A stretch of DNA of 64,000 nucleotides from Spongilla lacustris (GCA_949361645.1 OX442433.1:6958029-7022028), one strand, 5' to 3'. Numbered from the stretch's first letter, positions 1 to 12,179 are shown. The notes: generated by a model not told the origin, from the sequence alone. Numbers and translations are program-made.

Positions 1-19
1 GTACCTCTGACTTTGCCGA

Positions 20-365
20 TCTGAAGTTTAGAAAAAAGGTACCATTATAACTGCACTACAAAACATTATGGCATCCACACATATCGTAATGAGGAAAAAA
101 TAATATGAAGAAATAATAAATAAATTGATTGAGAAAGTGCAAAAATAAAGATCAGAAAGAGAATAATAAGTGAGTAGTAAAAATTACGCTTGCACTTACC
201 AAAGCCCCAGTCTTTGCTGGATAAGAGCTGATCATGAGGCGTTTTCGTATGGTCAGAGGTAGGCAAAATTATTGATCTGAAATTCAGTATATAGTCACCA
301 TGATAACTGCACACCTAAACATAATGGTATGCGAACATATTGTATGAACCCGAGAAATAATAAGT
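20..365. repeat. degenerate ~256-bp direct duplication
   Basis: Two stretches about 256 bp apart (around 20-110 and 275-365) share the order GATCTGAA, then an ATAACTGCAC motif, then an ACATTATGG/ACATAATGG motif followed by AT-rich sequence. The match is partial and gapped. No gene-like reading frame lies across it. Confidence 0.35.
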
Positions 366-1190
366 TAATGAAGGATCGACTAGAGACGGGATAACTAATG
401 AGAAGTACGTTGAGTACTTCTAAAACGCTCGTTCTTACCCGTCCTTAGTCGTCTTACATCACTATGTAGGCTACTATACGTATACAGAACGTACGCGCGG
501 CGGTGTCATATGCCTACGTGGTATGTGTTGTCGTTGGATCATGGACGCGCGGTGCAGAATTAACGAGTTCATGTCATGCTGGTTTCTCACATTACATCTA
601 ACGCTTCGCCTTGCTCCATAACCAGGGGCGGATGCAGGGTTTTGGCGAGCGGGGGGTCCCACATGAATAATTGATGAAGGGAGGGGCGCGCGCGAAAAAA
701 AAAAAAATTGTGCTGCGCATTATAATTTTTACACAGAATTTATTGGAAAGTATGGCAATCAACACCAATAAATGTGTGCCACTCGGTTACGTTCTGGTTT
801 CCAGGCTATTGTGGTTTTTAAAAGGCTGCATGTGTTTCTATATACGCCGGCTTAGTTTCGATTCTTAGCTATGTTAAAATTCTGTAAAAGCTTGCACCAA
901 GGTGCATTCAACTTTGACAGGTACTAATACTAGCGCACCAATCAAAATTATTATAATTGCGGAAAGAATCACTCTATTACGACCGCGGGTTAGCATTTTG
1001 GAATACATTTAGATTTACGTATAAATACCAGCCTACTACATTATCTCGCAGTTTACAGAAGTACTAACCAATGAATAAGCAATAAGAATAAGCTGTTTAG
1101 CAATTTCACGCTGAACTCTCAGTAGAAATGTATAGCTCACGTGCGCCGATCATACGCTAATTATACATTATTATTTCATATTCAGGTTCG
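366..1190. other. no recognisable gene
   Basis: AT-rich sequence without a convincing exon. Near 605-660 the sequence CAGGGGCGGATGCAGGG followed by a G-rich run resembles the ends of miniature elements seen elsewhere in this window (14.58 kb, 47.44 kb). It may be a decayed terminus. Confidence 0.4.
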
Positions 1191-1195
1191 AGGGG

Positions 1196-1232
1196 GTCAT
1201 CGTTAAGTACATTGGGTCTGGGTACGAGACTA
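1196..1232. mobile_element. solo end related to the 101-bp TIR element in UBE2C
   Basis: This segment closely matches the outer ~35 bp of the terminal inverted repeat at 52106-52140, including the terminal GGGTCTGGGTACGAGACTA. I found no matching left end within about 1 kb upstream, so it is probably a fragment or a relative whose other end has diverged. A shorter look-alike (GTCTGGGAACGAGACTA) sits at 5825-5841. Confidence 0.55.
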
Positions 1233-3290
1233 CAGCTGAAACTATGATGTAATTACTTTTTGCGTACGTTCTTTTGTAAAGGTTAGCGTCTCGCGTACCC
1301 TATCAGCTGATCCACGTGCCCAAATCAAATTGGCAACCGAATTCATGGCAACGGTATGTACCAGCCGCTAGCGTATTCAATGTAACAGCTTATACTGTAA
1401 TCACTCTTGTGCATACCTACGCTTACAATTAGGTCCCCGCCGGCCTCATATACGACTATAATATTGTGTAACTCACGTGGTCCCGTCATGTTGGATGTAT
1501 TCTGATGCACCCATGGGAGCAGGTTATCCAAAATAATAGCAGAGCGTCGAACAGACTCACGCACATATATACATCAAAATGCAGCCACGCAATAAGGCTA
1601 CTTTGTAACTGCACTAGTAACTGACGTACCAGAGGCAGCAAAACTGTAGCTTGCGTCGCGAAGCCAGAAAAATAGAGCAGTGCAATTGAGTGTTTTTCGT
1701 TCTCTCCGTCTGTTATATTATTACCTTCTTTCTTTCTGGGTGAGTATAACTCGCAATAGGAACGGTTTTAAAGAGCGACAACTATACCAAGGCAATGGCT
1801 ATAGAATTTCCTGGAAGAACATCAGATACTTGAAAACAATTACAGGATCCACAAGATGGCCAACTGTAAAATGAATATAATCATATTAGCAGACATGAAA
1901 CATCAAAGGCAAACACAACCGCAAACCTATTTCACCTTTTTGTATGTCACAAGAAAGAGCAAACTCTACTGAGCCAAGTAAACGAGGAACAGGCAGCAAC
2001 GCTATAGCTAACAGCCAATAAAAATCGCCTTCCCACACTTACCGAAAAAGAAAATACCGCATGGTTTTGAAATTGGCGGCATTCTGTTTGCGCATGCGAA
2101 GTACATGTAATGTCGCTAAATTCAGTATTTAGGAAATACGGTATTAGAAAGTCGCGCTATCCCAAGAAAGTTACTCCAGGACGGCCATTTTTATATTATT
2201 ATTAATGGGCATGGGTGGTATCACTATGAAACTTAAAGCTCCAACGAATTATCGATATACTAACCATGGATGTGATCTGAGGTTCAGGCGCTCAGCAGGT
2301 ATTACTACAAAATTCCTATAGTGGCGGTGTGCACGTGGCGCGCCACCACCTATGTACATAGTGTGATCAGAATAGGCCTATTAGTAGGCGGTGCTACCAG
2401 ACTTAATGTGCGTGCACATGGCTGAAATAATAACGGCCTTGCTTTGAATGCCAATGCAACAAGAAAATGAAGCTACTAGCTGTTTGTGCGTCTGTGTGTG
2501 AAGGAAGAACTGTATTTACAATTATATAATTATAATTCCATCCCCACCCCCAAACATGTGCACCTACAACATCCATGGAAACTTCTTAAGAAACTGACAC
2601 TGTCCGTCACACATGCATGGTCTATTATTGGTAAAAGGGGTGGTGTAGGGGTGCATGTATAGGTGGAAGGGGTGGTATATATATATACCTACCCCTAACA
2701 CCAAGCCAAGTGAACCCTTGATGGACTGGGGACCACTGAATGGCACAATAATCAAATACAATGGACTGGCGACCAAACAGCCTGTTGAATATTGAGGCTC
2801 CCCACCCTTGCCTATCACTTCACCTACCAAAATCCATGCCCTACCATACAGCTGAGGCACACCCACCTCGAATAGTTCTATCTCTGGTGCCCAGCCAGTA
2901 GCATGAATATTAGACGATTGAAGAGGGCAGTGGTGTAGAGTTCCTTATCTCCTTGCGTGAGAACTGGGAAGGGCTCCTTTCTGAATGGCCACATCTCTGG
3001 CACCTGGCTGTATGCTATGATTACATAACATGACCTGCCATTACATTACTGTCCTCTTCACCTGCAGGTGATTGTAATCACTTACATCACGCATACCCAC
3101 ACATGCACACACTCACACGCCTCACTGATGGTGTGGTAGGCCCATGGTGTCTTCTTCTGAAGGCCAACTCAACTCCTCTGCCCTGTCACGTTGGCTGGTC
3201 TGCTCCAAGGCAAAGGCATAACTGGATGACCACAGACATGTTTACCGAAACATCCACAAATAATAACTCATCACAGATGGTGCATCATAC
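1233..3290. other. intergenic sequence, no gene seen
   Basis: No exon with recognisable protein similarity. A block at 1738-1786 (a GTATAACTCG motif followed by ATAGGAACGGTTTTAAAGAG) is repeated at 13026-13066, so part of this stretch is dispersed repeat DNA. The short open frames here have no family signature. Confidence 0.4.
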
Positions 3291-3293
3291 CAA

Positions 3294-3448
3294 AGGTGGC
3301 CCCACACACAAGGGGTGGCCCCACACACAAGGGGTGGCCCCACACACAATGGGTGACCCCACACACAAGGGGTAGCCCCACACAAAAGGGGTGGCCCCCC
3401 ACACAAAAGGGGTGGCCCCCCACACAAAAGGGGTGGCCCCCCACACAA
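3294..3448. repeat. G/C-rich minisatellite
   Basis: About eight imperfect 18-21 bp units of the type GGGGTGGCCCCACACACAA. Frames on both strands stay open only because the unit lacks stops. I do not call them genes. Confidence 0.9.
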
Positions 3449-3954
3449 TATACATGTATTGTAAGCATTCACTAGCTTAGGATGAAGGGGCACATCGCAG
3501 CAGAACAGCAGCCAAGTAGTCTTTCTCCAAAATCAATGCAGGCTCCAAAGACTGCATGCTGCAGTCGTATAGCAAGAACATCTGGATGGAGGAAAGTTGT
3601 GCTATGGTTAGGTGATATGCAGGCTGTAATGACACCACGTTATTTCAGAGCACATCAAGTTATTACAGAACCAGGGATTTACAAGTCCCACCCCCTATCC
3701 ACCCCCTGGTTTGCCCCTAATTTGACTAACCCACCCCCTGGTTTACACATGCCATGTCAAAATAAAACTACATGGCATGCCATTTAACGGTACAGAGGGA
3801 ACACTTATTTTTACCAACCCCCTATATTTGTATGTATTCCGAAACCCACCCCCTGTTACAAACTTGGCGGTAAATCCACACCAAGTTATTATAGAACATA
3901 CCTTTCTTTTGTGGTATAATTGATTCTATACCTACTTATGACATGTCTCACACC

Positions 3955-4330
3955 TGGCCAGCCGATGTGGTGGAAAACCAGCTGCCTTTGACCTCACCGT
4001 AACATCTCCATTGACACCAAAATCTTTGGGAGAGTCAAGTATCTGTTCTGATTTTGCTGCTGAGTTGGCTGAAACACGCAAACATCAGAGCAACGATGCT
4101 AAGTGCTCTGAGCTCGGTTGGAGTTGTTTTCCCTTAGCAGTTGAGGCCTATGGTAATTCGGGGAAGGAGGCAGTCAACACATTTGCGCTACTGGCCTGCA
4201 TAAATAGCCATGCATTCAGGGTATGCGAGGAGCAAAATCACCCATGACCTATACAGCAAGATGAACCTCACCTTGACGAGGTCCATTGCTCGAGCCATCC
4301 TAGTTAGGGGTCTTGGTGTGTGAACTTTAA
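3955..4330 (+). pseudogene. retroelement C-terminal fragment (family A)
   Basis: Broken frames encode pieces of the same C-terminal module seen at 6.3, 7.6 and 9.4 kb: a PADV motif, then AAFDLTVTSPL, then a block with GWSCFPLAVEAYG. The PAD...FDLTVTS arrangement is reminiscent of a PD-(D/E)XK nuclease-like fold, as found in some non-LTR elements; that reading is inference. Frameshifts and stops show it is dead. It is flanked by the ACACACCAAGTT satellite. Confidence 0.7.
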
Positions 4331-4405
4331 TACATATACATGTACTTAATGAATTATTTTATGTATGTATCCCCATTTTATTATTATTATTATATATAGT
4401 TACTA

Positions 4406-4560
4406 TAGTTATTAAAGAACACACCAAGTTATTAAAGAACACACCAAGTTATTAAAGAACACACCAAGTTATTAAAGAACACACCAAGTTATTAAAGAAC
4501 ACACCAAGTTATTACAGAACACACCAAGTTATTACAGAACACCTCCCAAGTGATTACAGA
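4406..4560. repeat. 20-bp tandem satellite (AAGAACACACCAAGTT type)
   Basis: Seven or more near-identical 20-bp units (ATTAAAGAACACACCAAGTT, later ATTACAGAAC...). Single and short-run copies are scattered at about 3650-3680, 3885-3900 and 5055-5225, so the satellite has spread through about 1.6 kb around the retroelement fragment. Confidence 0.92.
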
Positions 4561-5966
4561 GTACTAAGCTTAATAATAATACGAATATTCTGCATGCGGT
4601 TGAGCAGTGCTGTACTTCGAGTCTAATCTAGTTGCTAACTTCACTCCTTGGAACAAACCTCTATGATTGGTACATGTAGGCTGACCAACTCATGCTACTT
4701 GCCATCTTTAGCCGAAGCCACAATGCTGACAACCTATTTGTACTCTCGTGGTGCACACTCATTGGAACTACCCTGCACTTGAAAACATTTGGTGACAAGA
4801 AGAAAACAATGAGCTCGGAAGGGAGTGTGAAAGGCAAATTTTCACTGAATAGCTCGAAGAGCTAGTTATCCATCGAATTCGTGGTCAAGGGCTGCCGTGG
4901 ATCCTGATTTCACAAACCATGGGGTGCCTGCGACCTCTAGACTGGGCACTTCTGAGTTGGAGAAGTGACATGACTGTGTACTGTGAGAGGAAGTAGTTGC
5001 TGTCTGGTAGTTTTATTTAGTTTCTGTATACAATCAGTATGGTGCAGAACATATTATTACAGAACACACAAAGCTATTACAGAACACACCAAGTTATTAT
5101 TGAGCATAGGTCTACCACATGCATATAAAGAACATACCAAGTTATTACAGAACATACCATGTTATTTTTTTAAAAAAGAACATTACATAACATACCAAGT
5201 TATTGCAGAACACAGCAAGTTATAGTACCATAAAACACGTACAAGTGCCATGCCCACACGACATCTGTACGTGTCCGGAGATAGGGTCGTCATGACCTCA
5301 CCTGGTCAAGCCGTGCAAGTGTCTACGTACCATTGGTCAGTGGACGGTTTCCACAAGCGAATATCTGTATTGCTCGGATGCGGGACCTCTCACTACCTGT
5401 CACGCTTCAAGGTCTGGTGAGTTAGCTAGCGGACACTGCGGCAGTGGTAATTAGAAAGTAAAGCCGGAAATTTATATGCAACTTACCATTCGGATGGCTT
5501 GGAGACGAGCCGGACAAATAGAAAGTCGACCATGGCCAGCAGCGTTATTTCATGCAATGAGCGAGAACATAGCCACTGTCCAACTGGCAAGCCTCGCGGC
5601 GGCGCAGGACACAGTGCGTTGTTGAAGAACTATGCGCTCCTTCACTTTGTCCAGTTTTTGCAGTTCAAAGGTGCCCCTGTCCAACTGAATCTAGCCAGAG
5701 ATAATATATGGTCACTGTCAGTGCAACTGGTACGATGCAGTCAGTACTAATCAAAATTAATCACAATAATTAATTAATAGATAAGATTTATCTTATTCTG
5801 GTTACCAAAAGCATGGTATTACACGTCTGGGAACGAGACTAGCCGGACCCATGACAAGAATTAAAGTTCCCTTTTTTTTTTCTGGTGCAAGTACACGTTG
5901 TGTGTTTAAAATAATCCCAGCGTCGAAATGAAGTCACGCGTACAACGATCATTGCGAGAAATCCCT

Positions 5967-5967
<1 letters not shown>
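4561..5967. other. intergenic, satellite remnants only
   Basis: Contains dispersed copies of the 20-bp satellite at 5055-5225. I see no supported gene; the frame at 5499-5750 has no family signature. Confidence 0.4.

Positions 5968-6002
<35 letters not shown>
5968..6002. repeat. 35-bp poly-C tract
   Basis: An uninterrupted run of about 35 C. Its length may be unreliable for sequencing reasons. Similar long C or G runs occur at 12627-12646, 17740-17768, 19139-19156, 38523-38544 and 40393-40418. Confidence 0.95.
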
Positions 6003-6004
<2 letters not shown>

Positions 6005-6297
6005 GCATATGAATGCAACACTTTTAATTGAATATAATAGGATTATTAATCACAATGAATTTAATCCGAAGACTAAGTGAAACAGTGCTATTAAAATTCA
6101 ATTGCCTTTAATTATAATAATGGGAAAAGATAAAATCAAATAACTTCTAACTAATTTACTATGCTTGCTATTAAATGTGGTTATTATATTTTGTATGGTA
6201 AAAATAAAATAATAATAAAATTAATAATTTTACATACACCCTACAGCACACCAACAAAATCAAAGTCACAGCAGCAACCACCCCACACCCACACACC

Positions 6298-7315
6298 TCA
6301 ACCCCCCTCCTCCGAATGCCGAAACCTTGCACGGGAGAGCAAGGCTCTAGCATTGGCTCTCACGAGCGAAAGGCTTAGCCTCTGGTACAAGATGGTGGTA
6401 GCCTGTGATTTGTTACATCCCATTTGGATGGTTAGATGAGCCGCAAGCCGCAAGAAGGATTGTTGTGCTTCCATGCCCCAGCATCCATATGACTCCACAG
6501 CTCGGGGAATGCGCACCCATCCACGCTCCACACACTTGGAATCATTCACCAGAGCAGAAGACCCACACCTCACCCCCGCTTCAGTCAAAGTGGTTGGGTT
6601 AAGCGGTGAAGTGATAGTGAGGTCAAAAGCAGCCGGTTTGCCAAGGTGCCAGTTGTTGACAAGTACATCAGCAGGACGAGAGTGCAGCCTGTCAAAACCA
6701 AGACCACTTCCAACTTTGACCTGACCTCCTAAGCAAGCCCTATGACAGAACTCCACAAAAACATCACGAAGGCTGTTGTGACGCAAGACCTACACGTCAA
6801 TGCATGGTGACCAAGCGGGTCCAGCCTGTGGTTAGGATAATTGGGACAGCATGAGTCAAAAGAAACATCCATACCAATTCACCACTTGATGGCAACCTGA
6901 AATTCGTTAGGCTCTAGATGCAGGGTAAGGACTGAGGAGGGGATAACAGTAAGCCAAGAAGCAGCATGACGTGAAGAGACTGATAATAAGCGAGCTCTAT
7001 TGGCCGGAGAGGAGAGATCAAACAGCTGCGGAAACTGCTGATCTTCAATTTTGCTAGACAAAGTGTGCTGGCGCAGGTTAGAGGTGGCTAATATCTCTTC
7101 AGTGATGGAATCAGCTGCTGGCACTAACTCATTAAAAAGCACAATTGATTCAGACAAATACAAGTTAAAAGACTTGTCAAAGCCAGAACTACTAAGCGAA
7201 GCTAGGTACGCTGCAGCGGAATGGCATGACAAGTTACGAAGGCTAAGTCCGGCCATCCCTACTAAGACTGAGTTGTGCTTGCATCCAATCAATATCAGAG
7301 TCGTCTAACACTGTG
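6298..7315 (-). pseudogene. retroelement pol C-terminal region, broken (family A)
   Basis: Two minus-strand frames, about 7292-6879 then 6786-6298, cover consecutive parts of one protein. The upstream part carries ARLLSVSSRHAASWL and LEPNEFQVAIKW. The downstream part carries HNSLRDVFVEFCH, RPADVL, KPAAFDLTITSPLN, AVESYGCWG and SLVRANARALLSR. The C-x2-C...H-x4-C finger expected between them is lost at the break (~6790-6880). The same module recurs on this strand at 7.6-8.5 kb and on plus at 9.2-9.9 kb. The reverse transcriptase portion is absent here. An inactivated retroelement tail is the best reading; the exact clade is uncertain. Confidence 0.75.
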
Positions 7316-7499
7316 CTTGTCAAATAAAGCCAAGCCCTCAGCGACATATGAAGGAGGTGTTATAATTATTATTATTTTTTTGTTAATACACGTTTATATA
7401 TTTTTACAAGATACAAGAGAATACATGAATGGATATTATTATTAATATGCTACCACCTACAATACTTTACCTAACACGAACAGTTAGAGAGCGGGATAG

Positions 7500-8590
7500 G
7501 ATGGCTCAGGAATTTGCTCTCACAAGGGCCAAACTGAGACTTCCAAAGATTTCATTGCAACAAGTGACTTGGGACGTCCCTGCCTAGTGGAAAAACGAGT
7601 GGCAAAGTCTTGATAGTGCTTGAATAGCCTCAGTACCCCAACATCCGTATGTCTCCACCACAAGAGGGATACATGCCCAGCCTAGTTCCCTGCACTTTTT
7701 GTCATTTACTCGATGCTTGCGGATCTGGGCAGCCAAGGCAGCTGAACCTCCTGTCACACACGCTTCTTGAAAAATTTGTGCATTTAGCATTGATGTGACA
7801 GACAAGTCAAAAGCTACTGGCTTACCCAGGACCCAGTTTGGAACAAGAACATCAGCTGGACGAGTATGATCCCTAGACCACCCACCCGTCTCTAGTTGTG
7901 GAGCAAGACACGCAGAGTAACAAAAATCATTGAAGATGTCTCTCAACCTGTTATGACGAGAGACAACATCACCTCCCAACTTGCAACTCAGAGCATGATG
8001 GCCATAACCATCCAAGGCAGCATTACATTGAGAGCAACTTTGACCTTGAGCAACTGGGATACCGAGCCACCATTTTATCACCACCTGAAATTCAGAAGGT
8101 TCCAAGTGGCCCATGCTAGGGGATGGAGTAGCTGATAGCCAAGCTGAGGGATGGGGCGATGAAATAGATAATAGACGAGCCCTGTCGATTGGAGTGGAGT
8201 TATCAAATAGTTTCTTAAACTGACAATCCTCAATTTTGTTTGACAGGAACTTCTGAGTGAGTGTGGAACAGCTGTTGTCAATAGAATCAGGAGTAAGTGA
8301 GTCAGGTGGATCAACAAGGTTGTTATAAAGGTCTATAGAGTGGTGGAAGTACCTACAAACCTCATAAGATAAGCCTGAACTGACAGCTGAGGCTAAATAT
8401 GCAGCAGGAGACACAATGCAAGCCTAAACCACCCCGACTTAGACTAAGTTGTGCCTGCTGCCACGTGAAGTCAGGAGTGTCTACTGCAGTACACTCCGCA
8501 AAACACTGCCGCACCTCATCATCAAACAGACTGAGGGCATCACCAGCTAAAGAAGGTGGGATAGTGCCAGATGTATTAGCCTACAAAACC
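7500..8590 (-). pseudogene. retroelement pol C-terminal region, longest copy (family A)
   Basis: The best-preserved copy of the family A tail is an open minus-strand frame of 276 residues (8414-7584). It runs through RARLLSISSPHPSAWL, LEPSEFQVVIKWWLG, a C-S-Q-C...GHHALSC zinc-finger-like motif, SRHNRLRDIFNDFC, RPADVLVPNW, KPVAFDLSVTS, then VETYGCWGTEA. Upstream (8590-8440) a frame with QCFAECTAVDTPDF and TWQQAQLSLSRGGLGL continues the element; the same motif occurs at about 16.47 kb. Stops between the two frames and the absence of the RT palm show truncation. AT microsatellite sequence lies just beyond the 3' end. Confidence 0.78.
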
Positions 8591-8844
8591 CTCCACATTG
8601 ACGGAGTAGAAGCATGGCTACATGAGGATCTGAAGAACCTACCTGGGCTAACGGCTGGAGCAACTTGGAAATGTCTGTACGCTTTTGAGCAATATACTTT
8701 TTTCAAAACAAAAAACCTCCAATTGGGGCCCCAAGTATATCGAATGAGGCACATTGGATATTATTATTGTTATTATTGGGAAAAAACAAGGTACAGAATA
8801 CGTAATACATTTTTAAAAGGAAAAGTTCATGTTCAAGTTCTAAT

Positions 8845-9126
8845 TTACAATGGCTGCCTGGCAATCATTGCACAGGCATGTTGCCTCTGCAATGTGATGG
8901 CCAATCTTTGGTACAATTGGTTGGTGACACATGATTTTGCCTGGCCAGTGCGACCCGAAATTCTGTCCGCAAGAGTGGCAAAAACTGGTCTGCTCTCCAA
9001 CCCCCATCCACCAAATGTTTCTACTGCCATGGGTATGAACAGAATGTTCTGACTGTGTATTATTATTATTATTATTTTAATGATAGTAGAGATATATGTA
9101 CAAGGTACAGAATACGTAATACACAC
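8845..9126 (-). pseudogene. small retroelement tail fragment (family A)
   Basis: A minus-strand frame contains FIPMAVETFGGWG and a run ending LYQRLAITLQRQHACAMIA. This is the extreme C-terminal part of the same element family (compare AVETYGCWG...LYQRLS at 6.3 kb). An ATT microsatellite (9058-9078) interrupts the upstream side. Confidence 0.6.
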
Positions 9127-9239
9127 AACACTTAAATCACACTACAGTTAATTAAACTTTAAGATGGGAGCCACCTAGAGAGGATCGCTGTCGCATTCGC
9201 TCTCACCAACAAATTATAAACAATAAAAATATACCTGGT

Positions 9240-9890
9240 CTCAATCTACAGTTGGAGCCTTCAGAGTTCCAAGCAGCCATACAATGGTGGCTTGGTGTTG
9301 GTATCTCAGGCTCCTAGGGTGCCACATGTTATCACTGTCCAGCTCATTCTTTGGACCCTTTAGGCCACCATGCTTTAACATGCAAGCATGGCGATGTGGT
9401 CATTTGTCACAACAGGCTCCGGGATATATTTGCAGGGTCATGTAGAAGAGCCTGCATAAGTGCTCAGGTGGAGGTTGGGTATGGCTTTACATCTGAGGAG
9501 CGCCACACGCGACCAGCTGATGTCCTGGCAGCAAACTGGATGATGGGAAAGCCTGCTGCATTTGACTTTACTGTCACATCACCACTAACCTCAAGTAATT
9601 TACCTCTGCAGCCTTTGCAGCAGAGGAGAGGAAGCATAAGACCAATGACTCCAAATGTGCAGAACTGGGTTGGGTATGCATCCCAATAGCTGTGGAGACC
9701 TATGAGTGTTGGGCACTGAAGCAAAGTGGGCAATATCACGGCTGGCCTCTCGCTTGGCCACACGTCAGAACTGCCCAAAGTCTGCAGCTATCACAGCCCT
9801 ATATCAGAGGTTGAGCATGGCCCTTGTTAGGGCAAATGTGAGGGCTCTTCTTTCAAGGGCCATCTCAGATGCAGGCTACTGATATATTAT
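9240..9890 (+). pseudogene. retroelement C-terminal fragment, plus-strand copy (family A)
   Basis: Plus-strand frames with frameshifts encode LEPSEFQAAIQWWLG, DPLGHHALTCKHG, HNRLRDIFAG, RPADVLAANW, KPAAFDFTVTSPL and, after a shift, WVCIPIAVETYE and ARALLSRA. It is in inverted orientation relative to the copies at 6.3-9.1 kb. Confidence 0.75.
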
Positions 9891-10179
9891 TTAAGTCTAG
9901 GTAGTAGGTAATTTAACATTATGTGCTTGTTTATCTGTATTGTACGTGTTCAGTTAATAATTATAATTAGTAATACATCATAAAATTAATAATAATAAAT
10001 ATAAAATATCATATCACTATAACATGAATAATATAATTATAATAATTACATATATGTAACTACCTAATCTAAACAGTCTATATGTCCGAGGCAAAGCATC
10101 TAGACAGCATAGCAGTGGCATTTGCTTTAACTAGATTGAGATTTAGCCTGCCATATTACTATCAATATTATTATTATTA

Positions 10180-10340
10180 TGGCTGACAAAATAGCTGCAA
10201 TTTGGCACAGGTCTAACAGTGAAGTGCTGGGCTATGTGCGTCCAAGAATGCTTCTTGCTGTCCTTCGTGCTACGAATCTGTGCATTCGCGGCACTAGAGT
10301 GAAATGGAGGAGAAGGATGGAGATTGACCTGTCAGAATGA
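10180..10340 (+). pseudogene. retroelement C-terminal tail fragment
   Basis: A short plus-strand frame begins MADKIAAIWHRS and ends in RGTRVKWRRRMEIDLSE before a stop. The RG[ST]RVKWR motif recurs at the end of the element at 16.4-17.2 kb, so this is probably the C-terminus of a related element. ATT-rich microsatellite follows at 10456-10470. Confidence 0.5.
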
Positions 10341-10561
10341 GTTTCAGCACAGCTTCTCGTGTTTCTTTTGTAGTATGTTTTATTGTACATTATTATATTT
10401 TCTATTTTATTTTATATTAATCGTCTAGGTAGTCTCTGTGTGTTTATTATCATGTATTATTATTATTATTGTTATAATTAAATGTATTATGTATTATGAT
10501 GTAATTGCATGACAATAAACTAATACATGTATATACTTACATAGAATAATGAATGAATGAA

Positions 10562-10807
10562 TTAATATGCATCACTGTCCTCAAAAACAAGGCAATCTTC
10601 GCTAGCAAAGGTGCCCAGGACTGAGACAGCATTACCTCGCTGTACAGCTACAGTGAGGCGTTGAAGTAGATATGGAAAGGACTTCACTTCCCCTGACACC
10701 TTACGAACACGACAAGCAAGATCCTTTATGAATGAAAGAGTCTGTTTTCCAAACACACCCGATGTTTCTATGACAACTGGAGTAAACAGATACATATTGG
10801 GGTCCAT
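10562..10807 (-). pseudogene. retroelement C-terminal tail fragment, opposite strand
   Basis: A minus-strand frame contains FTPVVIETSGVFGKQ and, further on, YLLQRLTVAVQRGNAVSVL. It resembles the C-terminal block of retroelement ORFs (compare AVETYGCWG...LYQRLS). It is isolated and truncated. Confidence 0.5.
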
Positions 10808-10869
10808 ATTTGAGTATTTGTCGGATTTCCTTCTCTCAGCTTGGTCAGCAACTGACCTAGTGATGCAAC

Positions 10870-12175
10870 TCTGCTATAAGATAGGGTGATTCATTCATGT
10901 GAAGGTGTACAACAGGGTGATCCCCTTGGCCCACTCCTTTTTTGTTTATCTATTCACCACCTTCTATCGGCTCTATGTTCAGAGTTAAGAATGCCCTACC
11001 TTGATTATATCAGCCTGGAGGAGATGTGGAGGATATTTCCCATGATCTTGTTATGTTTAAGAAAGAGCCAAAGACGTTGGCCTACAACTTAACCCCAGCA
11101 AATGTGAGATCATTTCTGTTGTACCTGATTCCCAAAACAGTATTCTCTCTCTCTCTACTCCCTGGTTCAAGGGTTGTAAACCTATCCATGGCCACTCTAC
11201 TGGGTTCACCATTAGGTGATGTGCCTGGTATTTCATCAGTACTCACTGAGAAGACTAATCTTCTAAAAATCATGGGTGAGAGATTGACACTCCTATCAAC
11301 ACATGATGCCTACCTTTTTCTTTTGCCCCATTCCATTGCCCTTCCAAAGCTGTTGTACTGTCTTTGCACGGCACCATGCTTCTTATCACCACAACTTCAG
11401 CAGTACAATGCTGTTACTTATGTGCAATACCTTCAATATCCACCTCTCCAATGATTTATTCTGCGTGGACTCAAGCTGTTCTTCCGGTAAGGCATGGTGG
11501 TCTCGGAATTTGGAGTGCTGTGCAGCTGGCACCTTCTGCCTTCTTGGCTTCTGCTGCTGCCTCCTCCACTCTAGTCCATCATATTCTTCCCCCACAGTTC
11601 AGTGATACTCAATCAGGAAGCTCTTGCTTTATGGACCAACAGCTGTAACCAATCTCCTCCAGAAGGTATTATTTCCTATCACCAGAAGTCATGGGACATA
11701 CCAACAATCCTAGCCATCAAGGAAGATTTATTGAACTCAGCAATGAATGAGACATCCAAAAGTCGCCTTCTAGCAGCATTTTCAGAAGAATCAGGCATTT
11801 GGCTTAATGCACTGCCGTTGTCTTCATTGGGTCTTCGAATGGATCGCTCCACCTTTCAGATTGCTATCAGTCTCCGTCTTGGCCTGGCATTTTGTAAACC
11901 ACATAGTTGCCATCACTGTGGTTGTGAGGTCACTGCCTTTGCCACCCATGGCCTTAGTTGTGTCCGAAGCCAAGGTCGTTATCACCATCATAGTTCTTTG
12001 ATTGATATCATCCACAGGGCTTTAGGGGCATCTCGAATTCCATCACGACTTGAACCCAGTGGAATTTCTCCATGGAAATGGGGAAAACTTCTTGTATGGG
12101 ATGCAACATGTGTGGACACCTATGCACCTTCTTATAGCAGAGTTGCATCACAAGAGACAGGGGCTTCTAATTAAT
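10870..12175 (+). pseudogene. reverse transcriptase element, frameshifted (family B)
   Basis: Consecutive plus-strand frames follow an RT order. CEGVQQGDPLGPLLFCL is the palm motif before the catalytic loop. Then comes a YLD-Y sequence where YLDD is expected, a thumb-like region with GDVEDISHDLVMFKKE, then AVLPVRHGGLGIWSAVQLAP, ALALWTNSCNQ, ESGIWLNALPLSSLGLRMD, a cysteine-rich HSCHHCGCEV...HGLSC finger, and LLVWDATCVDTYAPS. At least three frameshifts or stops break it, and it is cut off at about 12170. The second catalytic Asp reads as Tyr, so the enzyme would be inactive even without the frameshifts. This family differs from the GHHALTC family at 6.3-9.9 kb. Confidence 0.8.
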
Positions 12176-12179
12176 TGAT

